From the NCBI RefSeq assembly GCF_900005765.1, contig NC_041685.1, positions 1,054,001 through 1,118,000 of the forward strand: a stretch of DNA of 64,000 nucleotides, in the 5' to 3' direction. The position numbers and the translations under genes are program-made. The stretch is from Plasmodium relictum (Eukaryota > Apicomplexa > Aconoidasida > Haemosporida > Plasmodiidae). Below the pieces are notes generated by a model, which was not told the origin of the DNA, searched no databases, and was given only the letters and a program-made list of their open reading frames with translations. Positions 33,671-45,181 of this stretch are shown here, one piece after another. How positions within the stretch are numbered: position 1 is the stretch's first letter; each line of letters starts with the position of its first letter.

Positions 33671-34893
33671 ACTTTTTTTTTATTTTTTGCCTCATTTACG
33701 TAATTATTATTTATTTTTTTTTTTATAAATATAAAATAAAAATAGTTCAAATGTTGTCGATTTACCATTTTACAAGGAAAGTTAGAACATGAAGGTTTAT
33801 AATTTTGTTGAATGTAAATATATGAGTAATTTAAAAAACTTTTAATTTTTTTTAAATTAAAGTAATAAAAAATTAATGTATTATTTTTATACCTTCATTT
33901 TCATTTTTACTTTTTCATATTATTTTGTTATTTTCGTACATGCCCTTTTTTCTATTAATCTTTTTTTCTTTTGAGTAAAATATATAATTTATAAAAATAA
34001 TTTTATGTATTATATTTTTTTTTTTTTTAAATTGTTTATAAATCATCTATAATAAAAAGGGATTTAATGAAAAAACATTTTTATAGAAATTGTTTATAAA
34101 ATTGTAGGTGATATATATATTTTTATATAAGAAATATAAAATTAAAGGATTTTGTGTTAAGTTCAAATTAAATAGTTAAATTTTTAATTAAAATTAAATT
34201 TATTTCAGGACTTTCATTAATATTATTATTATACAATAAGATTACATAAAATTTTAAAATTTTTTGGAAAAATATTTTTTAGTTTATACAAACGTGTGTG
34301 TAAATTTCATATGCAAGAATTGGAATTTTATTAAATAGTAGAAAGAATAGAGAATATTTTTATCTTTAAATTTCTTCATTGTCTTTGAGATTAAATAATT
34401 AAAAATAAATTGTCTTAAATAATTAAGAGAAACTTTTTTTAAGTTAAGAATAGTTTAGAAAAAATATATTTTTATTACATTATTTTGAAATACCTTTATT
34501 AATTTATATTGGTTTAAATCATTAACATAACATAGAAAAAATAAATAGTATTTGTAATAAGCTCTTCTAAAATTTTATTTTTTTGTCTAAACGTTTTAAA
34601 ACCTTTATTTTTTCAAAAAAAAGAGAAAAATATAAAAGTTAACATTAATAGTTAAAAACAAAATTACATATTTTGTATGAGTTAATAAGAAAAATCATAT
34701 AATTTTTTTCATTATCTAAATTATTTTACTTCTACCTAAGAAGATATACATTCTATACTATTTTATTCACAATTTCTTTAATTTAAAAAATAAGAAAGAA
34801 AAAAGGTGGGAATTATTTGTTTTTATAATATAAAATTGATACATTTTTCTTATATAAATTAATACTTCAAATCATATTTTTTATAAGGAAAAA

Positions 34894-35742
34894 ATGCAAA
34901 ATAATATAGGTCATGCTCATATATTCGATTCTTACGAAGAATATATAAAAAAACAAATTACTCCCACTGATTTATTTTATATTGAAGATGTAATAATATA
35001 AATACAGTATTAGGCATAAAAATTGAATTATTTTTATATATTACATTTAAGATAAAAAAAACATTTTCTTTTTTTTATTTTTCATAAGGAAGAGTTGCTA
35101 TTTGAAATATTTACATTAGGTTTAAAAAGTAGGGGAATATTAAGCAAAGAGGATTTCAATAGCACGTATAAAAAAAAAAAAAAAAATGAAAAAATATCAA
35201 TGAAAGAAGAAAATAAAGAATGCATAACATACGATATTAATATATTGTATAATGGCACAAAAGATTTTTTTTATATAATAAATTATCATATACATTTTTG
35301 TAAAGAAAATAAAATTGCTACAATTTTATTTATTCGTTATCTTAATAAAAGTAAATCTGAAATTAGTTCTTACATTGATATTAATAACAACAAAGTTATA
35401 GAAAAAATAAAAAAAAAAAAATATATATATGCAAGTAAAAGAGATTTATCGTATTATAACTGGAAAAACAATTATATTTCTACAAATAATAATGAAAATT
35501 ATGAAATTATAATAAATAAAAAAATTGGATTAATTTTTAAACATAGAAATTCCAAAAAATATTTTATGTTAAATTCGAATAAACAATTAAAAATAAATTT
35601 ATGTGATAACATATATAAAGATAATATAAAAATAAATTTTGATGAAAATGAAAAAATAATAAAATTATGTGGAAATATTAAAAAAATTGAATTAGAAGAT
35701 CCCAATTATTTGCAGTGTTTACTCTACACACTTCCTTTATAG
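34894..35742 (+). CDS. CFAP299: CFAP299-family flagellar protein, 249 aa
   Basis: Exon 1 34894-34989, intron 34990-35088, exon 2 35089-35742. Splicing joins DSYEEYIKKQITPTDLFYIE to EELLFEIFTLGLKSRG, which follows the CFAP299 (C4orf22) opening: a tyrosine-rich YxxYL..QIT..D.FYLED motif, then EELxxxLxxLGxRG. Further matches are TILFIRYLNKSKSEISSYID (family: IIFIRxxNxxGQEISGYID) and RDLSYYNW, followed by YEIIINKKIGLIFKHR. CFAP299 proteins occur in organisms with motile flagella and are linked to axoneme assembly. In Plasmodium the only flagellated cell is the male gamete, so expression there is expected. A Lys-rich insertion near residues 60-75 is parasite-specific. Confidence 0.85.
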
Positions 35743-36255
35743 AATTTTTTTTTTTTTACATATTTTCTTGTTTGTATTTAGTATAAAAGTTATTCTCTGT
35801 AATTATATATGTAATAATAATAGAACAAACAATTTTATGATCTTTATTAAAGAATATACAGTAAAAAAAAAAAAAATTTTAAAGAGACTACATTTTTTTT
35901 TAAAAAAAAATAAAATAGCTTTATTGCGGTGCATAGCGTTTTTTTTTTTTTTTGAAATGATAAAAGAAAAAATAAATTCTAAATATTCATAAAAAATAAC
36001 AAAAAAATTAAAAATTAAAATAATTTACTAAAAGGTGCAAGAAAAATTATATGCTAATTTTCTAAATTAGATACTGTGAGATATTATAATGATACTCTTT
36101 TTTCCGAATAAAAAAAAATAAATATATATATACATGTATAAATAATTAAATGATTTTATTTTATAAATTAAATTATTTTGAAAATAATATTATTTTTCTA
36201 AAGAAAAAAAAAAAAAAAAATTACATATATTTTAATAACATAAAATTTTTAAGAT
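35743..36255. other. Intergenic, 0.5 kb
   Basis: Short spacer between two plus-strand flagellar genes. A 74-codon open frame at 35768 lacks an ATG and is low-complexity. No gene seen. Confidence 0.5.
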
Positions 36256-38326
36256 ATGGAAAATATAAAAATAAGTTATGAAGAAAAAGAAAAATTTCAT
36301 AAAGCTTTTAGACAGCATGAATTCCGAATATTGTTTGATGAATATTTTGATGAAATATCTGATATAAAATATAGAAAAGAGAAAGAAGATTATCTATTAA
36401 GTTTATATTTTAAAGGTGAATTAAAAAAGGATCAAATTTTAATTAAACCAATTGAGGCATTTTGTGTTAAAACAAAAATTCTTTATGCGAATCAAACTAA
36501 TCAAAAACTATTTTTAAATATTTGTTCACATGAAGGGATTGAAAATATTTCTTTTCATAATATTTCAAATAAATCAGTAAATATTCCCTACTCTCTTTCT
36601 CAAATCAGACCCGATAAATATGGTAAAGAAGAAAAATAAAAAACATAATGAAAATATAGAAAATTTGTCTAAATAAAATACGTATAATAGGAATATATAT
36701 ATTTTTTTTATTTAAGGAAACAATTTAAGTTGCTTAACAATAGATTGCTGTGTTAACCCATCCACTGTAGATATAATAAGAAGGTACAATGAATTATTAA
36801 ATTTTTTATTAGAAGATATATGCTTAAATATTGAAAGAAATATTATGAAAGATAAAGAAAAAATATGTCTAGATTTTAAAATTTTGAGTAATATGAAATG
36901 CAAAGGTGAAAAGCCTTTTTTATTGTGTATAAATAAAAATGTTATCAAAAAAAACATTCTAGTAGAAGAAGAAAAAAAGTTAGCTATCCTAAAAAAGGAG
37001 TATGAAGAAAAAAATGTAATATCAAATAATATCAGTGAAACTCTAAATAAAAGCAAAATAGAAACTGAAATAAAAATGGGAAAACAAAATGAAGTAAACA
37101 TTTTAAACAAACAAGAAATAAATATTCCTACAGAAATAAAAAAAGCAAAAATGGGGAAAAAAAAAGTTTCTATATATCATCAAGGTTCTTTAAATGTATC
37201 TTCCTTTTTTAAAATAAAAGAGCATAATAACATTTCTCTTAATTTACCGAATAAAATAAAAGTTTTAATTAATACAGATAATTATGTTAATAAAAATGAT
37301 GTTAATATAACCATTGAAAAAAAGGTGCTTGAATTAAAATTTACCAATGAAGAGAAAAATATAACTGTAAATTTACCGTATCCTTGTAATGACAAAGATT
37401 ATCATTGTTTTTTAAAGAAAGATAAAAAAATAATTGAAATATACTTAAATTTATGCGAAGATTTTGTTAAAGATTATGCTAATAGTATGTATGAGAAGTA
37501 TTTTTCTAACAAAACTGAAGAAAATGATTCATTAAGTTATATTGATGATGTAGTGAAAAATTACGAACAAAAAAAAATTATAAAAGTACATGAAGATAAG
37601 GAGAATAAGGAAAATGAAATGGAAAAAGAAAAAAATGAATTAAGAATTGAAACTGAAAAAATTAAGACTAAAAGGGATGAATATAAAAATTATTCTGAAA
37701 ACACAAATCAAAAATTTTTAGAAAGTGAAAATTCTTCAGTTAAAGAAAGTAAAGAGAAACTCCTTTGTTTAGAATCTAAAGAATATATGCCAAAAGAAAA
37801 AAAAAATAAGGATGAAAAAAAATTGGTAACGAATAATTATGAAACAAAATCGGACAATTCTTTAAACGTAAATTATAGAAAGGGTTTTTTAAATTTTAAT
37901 ATAGAAGAAAATTTAAATTGCAGCTTACAAGAAGATTATATAAAAAAAAAAAATAATAAAAATGAAAATATAAATAAAGATGCTTCACAAGAGAAGAAAA
38001 CATTATCTTTTAGTGACACATTAAATAAGCATAATAATGTGTTATATAATGAAAAAAAAACTTCCAATGATCTGAATATAGAAGTTATTAATGAAACGAA
38101 TTTATTTAACAAAGAACAAACTGTTAACAAAATAATATCAGCACATAGTTGTGAAAATAAAAATGTAAAAGGGTGTTGCAAAGAGCAAGCTGAGAATGAC
38201 GAAAAATTGATATCAAAAAATAAAATTGATATTAATGAAAGTGAATTTTTATGTGATACTAATTTTTATAAAAATATAGATAGAGGGGTTATTTTTTCTT
38301 GTATGTTATGGACTACATATATGTAA
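36256..38326 (+). CDS. PIH1-domain protein, Kintoun-like dynein assembly factor, 658 aa
   Basis: Exon 1 36256-36622, intron 36623-36716, exon 2 36717-38326; splicing in phase 1 joins the two halves of a PIH1 domain. Motifs: IKPIEAFCVKTKIL and KLFLNICSHEGIE (family: P.PGFVVKT... KVFINICSS), then VNIPYSLSQIRPDKYG and LTIDCCVNPSTVDI. Residues about 290-365 look like a CS/alpha-crystallin-type fold (KIKVLINTDNYVNKNDVNIT...TVNLPYP), and the rest is charged low-complexity sequence. PIH proteins such as Kintoun/DNAAF2 are HSP90 co-chaperones that preassemble axonemal dyneins in the cytoplasm. The gene directly follows CFAP299 on the same strand. PIH1D1 (R2TP) is the main alternative; the C-terminal CS-like domain fits both. 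Confidence 0.8.
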
Positions 38327-38923
38327 AAAAGAGGGGAAATAAAAAGAAAAATAAGAAAATAAAAAGGTTTGGAATATTCTATATATAATATTTTTAAGAA
38401 TGATTAAGAATTTTCCTTATTTTCTATATAATCAATCGTAAAAAGAATGAAGTTGTTTTTACCTTATATATTTTTGTAATATTTTAATAAATTTAAACAG
38501 GAAATCAATTATTCATTAAGAAATTAAAATTTCATTTCTCCTTTCATTTATATATTATATATAAAATATTAATATTTTCTAATTATTTTGTATAGTAACA
38601 AAGAATAAAAAATAATAAAAAAAAATATTATTCTCTCATTTATTATTTTTTGTGCAAATTTATTTTATATATGGAACATAAATTCTATATATTTAATTTT
38701 TTTTTTTATAATAGTGTAATATATATAAATTTTGATCAATTCTTCAAAAAAGGGAAAAAGAAGATACATATATATTTATGTATATAAAATACATATGAAA
38801 ATTTTTCTTCGGAACATTTATATATATATATATATATATTAAATTTTACGAAGATAAAAAAATTTATATTTAAAAATTTTTTTTTTTTTTTAATTTCTAG
38901 AATTAAAAGTATTATAATAATAC
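38327..38923. other. Intergenic, converging 3' ends
   Basis: T-rich 3' UTR DNA between the PIH1 gene and the minus-strand proteasome gene. It includes a TA-dinucleotide run near 38,819-38,840. No gene. Confidence 0.5.
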
Positions 38924-39769
38924 TTAGTAATCAAAATTTAATTGTGTGTTCGTTACTGTAAATTCTTCAACATAATGTTTTGTTATATTAACAATTCTTA
39001 CAATACCTCCGCTACTATTATCATTATATATAGCATATTTAACACAATTTAAAATTAAATAAAAACATTCCTTTTTACTCATATTCTTTTTATACTTGTC
39101 TTGTAAATAAGATTGGATATATATACTACCACTTCCACTAACTGCAAAATCAAATTTTGGGATTATGCTTCCATTTAAATTTACTGAATAAAGCTGCTGC
39201 TTTTTTTCTTTATCATAACCACCTAATATAAGAGCACATGATAAAAAGTTATTATTTGCATAAATGAGTTTTTTAGTAATGTATGCAACGTTTTCTACTA
39301 AAGGGTTATAATCCATAAATTTGTCATCATAAAAATATTTATTTTTAGTTATTGAATTTGTAATGCTTTTATTATCTGTATTATTAATCTTATCTATATC
39401 AATATCTTCGTCATTAACATCTTCACTTAAAGAATCATCTTCATGAAATCTTCCCTTTTTTCTATTTTCACTTTTCATTGCTAGACAATAATGTTTTATA
39501 ATTTCAATTACCTTTTGGCTATGAGCAGAAGCTCCACTTCTACAGACATAAATATTTTCATTAATTCTATTAATTTTTCTTGAGCATTTATTACTAATTA
39601 ATGTGCCTGATGAAGTTCTTGTATCGCATGCTAGCATAACACCATCATTATAAATTATACCGATTATTGTTGTTCCGTCAGAAATTGGTTTGTTAATATC
39701 ATATATACAACTAGCCAAATCTGAATTATCATCTATTGATTTCATTTTTATGCTTTCTATTTCCATCAT
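38924..39769 (-). CDS. PSMB6: 20S proteasome subunit beta-1 (PSMB6 type), 281 aa
   Basis: A propeptide of 32 residues ends SDG before TTIIGIIYNDGVMLACDTRT. Autocleavage at Gly32-Thr33 would expose the catalytic Thr33. The partner residues Asp49 and Lys65 (mature D17 and K33) are present, so the subunit should be active. YVCRSGASAHSQKVIE, FAVSGSGSIYIQSYLQDKY and NDNSSGGIVRI are beta-1/PSMB6 hallmarks and separate it from beta-2 and beta-5. Beta-1 gives the caspase-like activity. An acidic insertion of about 55 residues (about 108-160) sits between two core helices, longer than in most eukaryotes; it would lie on the particle surface. Single exon. Confidence 0.92.
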   Translation of the reverse strand: MMEIESIKMKSIDDNSDLASCIYDINKPISDGTTIIGIIYNDGVMLACDTRTSSGTLISNKCSRKINRINENIYVCRSGASAHSQKVIEIIKHYCLAMKSENRKKGRFHEDDSLSEDVNDEDIDIDKINNTDNKSITNSITKNKYFYDDKFMDYNPLVENVAYITKKLIYANNNFLSCALILGGYDKEKKQQLYSVNLNGSIIPKFDFAVSGSGSIYIQSYLQDKYKKNMSKKECFYLILNCVKYAIYNDNSSGGIVRIVNITKHYVEEFTVTNTQLNFDY

Positions 39770-40972
39770 TCTATTTAGTTATAAATATACACAAAAAAAA
39801 AAAAAAAATGGAAAAATTTTAGAAGAGAAAAAAAAATATATTAACAAATTATATACTGTATATTTTAATTTTATATGCTTTAAATTTAAAAACAGTACAT
39901 TTACGTGTGTTAAATTTTTGGTATCTTATTCTTTAAATTTATTCAATGTAAAATGAGGAGAAAAAAAAAAAAAGGAAAATAATATAAAATGAAATAAAGT
40001 GTAATATTATATAAATTTTTATATTATGTAAATGAAACACTTTTAAATTATTAACTAAATAATTTACATAATAATTTTCATTATTTATATGCATATAATT
40101 TTTTTTATTTCAGAATTTAATTTATACATTTTTTATATAAAATTTGTTTCTTCTAAATAAATACAAAAATTAATGAATTATTAATATGCATTTTACTAAA
40201 TAATGTAAGTAAATTTTTTTATGCAAAAATTTCATTATGTATACTTTTTTCACATAATATAAATACCATAAAATGAGAAGTTTTTATTTTATTTAAAGAA
40301 ATTTTAATTAATATTAAAAAAGAAAAAGAAAAAAAAATAATAAAAAAAAAAAATACATAGATACATATATCAATTAAGGTTGCTATTTCCTTATAAATAT
40401 AATCATTGTATTTCTACTAAATTTTATAATTAAATTTGTTTATTATTATTTTTTTTATTAAATATGAATATATATAGAAAAAATTTTTATATTTTTGTAA
40501 GTTTACTCATTTTTGCAGATTAATATTTTTAAGTTTAAATGTTATAATAAATGAATATATTATGATCATAAATTCATATTGTTCTTTTTATGAAGTATGC
40601 TTTTTCTTTTTCTAAGTCTTTTAATATTTTCAATGATTTATATTCATAATCTAGTATAAAAATGTTCTTAATTTGCATTAAAAAAAAAAAAAAAAAGCAA
40701 AGAATATGAAGTTAAATTTGTTTTAATATCAAGTTAGTGTATAAAAGGAAAAGAAAATGAGGGAACTTTTTTTTTTGTGAAAATAAATTAAATATTTCTT
40801 AGTTTATATAGGAAGAATATAAAATAATTTCTTCAATTTCTTTTAAATTGTAAGAAAGGTTTTTTGTATGTTATATTTTTTTTGCTTTATTTTTAATTTT
40901 AATAACAAATGAAACATTTTTATTCTTATGCTTGAGCACATCAAGATTTTACCTTTGATTTCTTTTTTTTCT
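39770..40972. other. Intergenic, 1.2 kb
   Basis: Upstream of the proteasome gene and downstream of the AK8-like gene (both minus strand). AT-rich with poly-A runs; no gene seen. Confidence 0.5.
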
Positions 40973-42299
40973 TTAAATTTTTGAGCTTGTATCTAATGAA
41001 TCATCTTCAAGAACAGAATTCCATTCGTCTTTATTTTGGATAATCAAATTCTTAAAAATTTAATTTATTTTGTAATTAAATAAAATGAATAGTTATGAAT
41101 TATTATTTTAGTAAAATTAAATTAAATAAAAAAAATTAACAAGTAGATACATATAAACACTATAGAAATGGTGGTACCGTAACATGATCAATTAAATTTC
41201 TCTCATTATAATCTCTTAAATTTATAACTTCCTTGTTATTTTCTAAAACTTCTAATACTCCTGAGATATTTCTAGGTTATTAAAATTAAAATAAATTATT
41301 ATATATGATATATTTTAATTTTATTTAGTTATTTTATATACATATTAAAAAAATCAAATTGAGAATACCTTAAATATATCTTTACTTTATCTTTTAATGG
41401 TGTTGGGTCAACTTCTTTTACTTCAAATAGTTCACAACTCTCTTCAATACTATTATGCATATTTGAAAAAATTTTTATGTCGTTTTCTTCTTCATATTTT
41501 TCGTATATATATTCTTCATCAGCATATAAAACAATAACATGTGATGGTAAGTATTGCAGGCAGTTATTTGCCTGTAGATTAGTACTTGGAAACCCTTCAA
41601 CAACATATCCTCTTTTTTTTTTTGCATCTAAATTACTTAAAGTATTTTTAATAATAGAAGAAACCAAATCATCATTAACTAACAAAATATACAAAAAGAT
41701 ATTTTAAGTTAAAGAAAATTTTATTGTAAATTTGCTAATTTGGGAATTTTCATTTTTTTTTTTATTTATTAAAGAAAATATAATAAATATACTTGCTACT
41801 TCATATATATAAAGAATTAATAATTAAAATATAGTCATAAAAAACATTGTGCCTATTATTCATTATTTACACCGTAGTTATACTATTATTCTTTTTTTTA
41901 TTCTTTTTTTAATTTATGGTATATTTACATATATATTTATATATTTTTATTAGTACTTAATTTTTTATTAGTTGAATATTCTTCGATATTATTTATATCA
42001 AACGAAATATGAGATTTGATCAATTCAGAAATAGAAATGTGATAATAATTAAAAGTTTTAGAAATTGAAGAAGATAGTATTGATGTAATTTTTATCAAAG
42101 GAGGACCAATTATGAAAATTTTATTCAATAGAAAAGAATAAATATTATTATATATATATAAATATATATTTTCTGGTTTGTTTATTAAAACATTTTTTAA
42201 AATAACATCAAATAATTTTTCAACTTTTTTTTTTCGAATGTATTCATTTGTTTCTTCTTCATATTTTTTTAATGTTTCACTGTCTAATAAAGTTTCCAT
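40973..42299 (-). CDS. Adenylate kinase 8-like protein, degenerate P-loop, 274 aa
   Basis: Four exons, phase-consistent: 41957-42299, 41369-41678, 41178-41271 and 40973-41050. The N-terminal helix pair LFDVILKNVLINKPENIYLY resembles the docking helices at the start of AK8. An adenylate-kinase-like core follows: KIFIIGPPLIKITSILSSSI at the P-loop position, then GYVVEGFPSTNLQA (family: GWILDGFPxTxxQA) and LPSHVIVLYADEEYIYEKYE. The P-loop lacks the GK[ST] needed for phosphate binding and the usual Arg after GFP is Ser, so catalysis is doubtful. AK8 is an axonemal protein in other eukaryotes. With CFAP299 and the PIH1 gene close by, a male-gamete flagellar role is likely. The last two exons (NISGVLEVLENN..., IIQNKDEWNSVLEDD) were found by phase and motif. 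Confidence 0.72.
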
Positions 42300-42414
42300 T
42301 ATTAATTTTTCATTTTTTTTTTTTTTTTATACCAGTAATAAAATAATAGGATAATCCATAATAGCTAATTTTTTTTCCTATATATCTGAGTTTTTTTTAA
42401 CTTAAATTTTATTA

Positions 42415-42489
<75 letters not shown>

Positions 42490-44015
42490 TTAATATTTAG
42501 AAAGCAATTTATAGTTTGAAGAAAATTATTGAAAATAGAAAGTCAAAGTTTAAAGTGATTTTTTATTACCCATTTAATTTTATTTGCACACACATAAAAA
42601 TTGCACATATATACATATATGCATTTAAAGGGATTTTTTTTATATAGACATATATATTATCCATAAGAATATACCCGTTTCTAAAAAATTATAAAAAATA
42701 TATTTTTTTTAAACATCTAATTATATAGGAATGATTTGTATATTTATAATATCCCATTTTTTCTAAGAAAAAAAAATCAAAAGTTCATAAATGGAAAAAT
42801 ATAATTATATAGATAAATACCACATATATATATTTCCATTACATTATTTTATTTTTCTATAATTTTACATTAATTGATAGAATATTTCAAAAAAAACAAA
42901 AAATTTTACAAAAAAATACTTTTTTTATAAATCTTCTGCATTTATATTTGTGATAATAATATTTTAAATATAAATTTATTATTTATTTATTTTTTTTTTT
43001 TTTTTTATATGCAATTTAAACAATTCTTTTAGTTATAATTTTTACTTTAAATGCTTTAAAGTAAATTTTATAATACTAAAGAGAAAAAAAAAAAAATAAA
43101 GCTATTTTTTTTTTAGTATAAAATAATTTTTAATTTTTGAAGTAATAATGTGAAATAAAATTAGTTCACTAAAGCGTGGACATAAAAATATTAAAAATTA
43201 TTATTTATAATTTTTTTGAACTAAGAAATAACATTTATATATTAAAAGAATATTTGCATATATCTAATTTAAATATTACAATTAAAATTAGAGAATTAAA
43301 AATTTTGCAGTATTTATATTTTTTTCTTTTTTTTTATTTTCCCTATTCTCTTGTTTAAATAAAAAATATTTATTAAAAAATAAAATTTATACAATAATTT
43401 ATGTAAAAATTGCTAACTTGCTTTTAAAATTTTATTGAAATAAAAAATATATGCACTACTAATAAAATGACTACAAAATAATTGTTCATAATTTTTTTTT
43501 TTGTGTAAAATTTCATTTTACACACATTAAGTTAATATGATAGTTATAAAGGAAAATTTAAAAACAAATTTAATCTATTCCTTAAATATAGAAATTGGGA
43601 TATGTTTCATTTAATAAAATAATAAAAAAAAATTATGTTCTCTTGAACAAATAAAAAACGTAAAAAATTATCTCAAAAAATTAAAAGCAAATGTTAAATG
43701 ATTGTAATTATAATCTTTATGTACCATAAAATAATGTACATGTAAATGCGTATAATAAAAAAAAAAAAAAATTATGTGGTTTAACCAATCACAAAATTTT
43801 TCAATGTTTTTTTTTTTTTTTTTTATTTTTGAATTTTTATTACTCTTCATTGCTTTTATCTTAGATATCTCTTTTAATATAAATTTATTATTATAACTAA
43901 ATCAACGTTTAATTGTCTCTCCATTTTCTTCTTTTTTTTGTTTTTAACATTCTTTTATATATATATACATATACTTTTTTTTTAATAAATACATTACTAT
44001 TTTATATTACCTAAG
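42300..44015. other. Intergenic, 1.7 kb, divergent
   Basis: Spacer between divergent genes. It carries a TA run followed by a (TTTA)n microsatellite at 42447-42491. Short frames at 43176 and 43668 are low-complexity and not supported. Confidence 0.5.
42422..42491. repeat. (TA)n followed by (TTTA)n microsatellite
   Basis: About 12 TA units, then about eleven TTTA units, in the upstream region of the AK8-like gene. Confidence 0.9.
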
Positions 44016-44909
44016 ATGGCTTTAAAAAAAATTTATAATGGCCATTTTCGTAGAATACCATCAAGGTATAAATTAAAGCAATATTAATTAAAATTTAACT
44101 TTTAAAATATGTATATATATATATATTTAAATATTTAAACATATGCATTTATATTTACTTATTAAAAAGTATTATTTACAAATTTTTTTAACAGCGGAAA
44201 AATTGAAAAAAGCTTTTCTACTGATAAAAATGTAAGAAATGAATAAAAAAAAAAATATATTAATATGTTTTTTGAACATGTATATGCTTTATAAGTAATA
44301 AAATATTAGGATATAAATTATTTTTTACAAATATATGTACAACATAAATATCTATGTGTAAAACTTTTTATATAGGTTGAAAAATCAAATGAAAATCAAA
44401 CTAAAAAAAAGGGTAAATAAATTAGTAATTAAAAATTAATAAATATTTTTATTTATATATGTAATTTTTAATTTCAAAATTATATATATTTTTTCATTAT
44501 CAGATTATGGAGTTGTAGATAACATCATATATGGAGCAGGTATTATTTTATATTTTCTTATATTTAAAAAATAATTTTTGTAAATGCATATATAATTGTT
44601 TGAAATATATGTTGTCTAATTTTTTCCTTCAAATACGAAAAAAATATTTTTGTTATTTTATACATTCTTTATTCACTCATATTTATTTTTTCAATTTTTT
44701 AGATATATTAATAACTTTGCTTTTGCATTCAATTATTCGTTTCCTAATCATTTTATTTTTATTTTATAGGTATAGGCGTAGGAGCAGTAGGATTAGCTCT
44801 TGCAATAATAAGTTCAACTGTTATTGCCTCCACTTTACTATTTTCTACATATTTTTGTGTAAATACATGTAACGTAAAAGAAGACGAAATAAAAAGTGGA
44901 TATCAATAG
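44016..44909 (+). CDS. Small membrane protein in five exons, 99 aa
   Basis: Exons 44016-44065, 44195-44231, 44376-44412, 44504-44539 and 44770-44909; every intron is GT..AG and every phase agrees. The N-terminus is basic (MALKKIYNGHFRRIPSSGK) and could be a mitochondrial presequence. Residues about 48-82 form a Gly-rich span GAGIGVGAVGLALAIISSTV followed by a second hydrophobic stretch to STYFCVNTCNV. The small-residue spacing suggests tight helix packing. The C-terminal tail is polar (KEDEIKSGYQ). No family recognised. Five exons for 99 residues makes it easy to miss: the only long open frame here (44531-44872) is intronic noise. Confidence 0.72.
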
Positions 44910-45181
44910 ATATTTCATTATGTTATCGAAAAAAAAAAATAGCTTTTAAACAAAAATTTAAATTTCTTTTCTTTCTTTTTCCATTTTTTTTTTAATAATT
45001 TATAGAAATTATAATTTAAATATATACAACCTTTTTTTTTTTCAATATTTTTTTTAAATATTTAAAATTGTATTTAATTGATCCAACATATACTAAATTA
45101 AAAAAATACTTAAACAAAAAATTTTGACTAATAAAAATTTTTAAAGAATAAAAAATTAAATAGGATTTTAGTTGCATTTAT

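Larger units (their letters stand above)
33001..34893. other. Divergent intergenic region with pyrimidine microsatellites and a palindrome island
   Basis: Contains a long pyrimidine tract at 33250-33540 and a GC-richer palindromic segment at 33605-33672, both listed separately. Otherwise AT-rich DNA with no gene seen. Confidence 0.5.

Noticed and set aside
33252-33703. Two overlapping 106-107 codon open frames of Phe/Leu/Tyr/Cys
   Set aside because: Both are read-throughs of the pyrimidine microsatellite; no ATG context or protein-like complexity.
42421-42500. Possible CRISPR-like or satellite array
   Set aside because: A simple (TA)n/(TTTA)n microsatellite without spacers.
44531-44872. 113-codon plus frame overlapping the small membrane gene
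   Set aside because: It runs through an intron in the wrong frame; the five-exon model explains the region.
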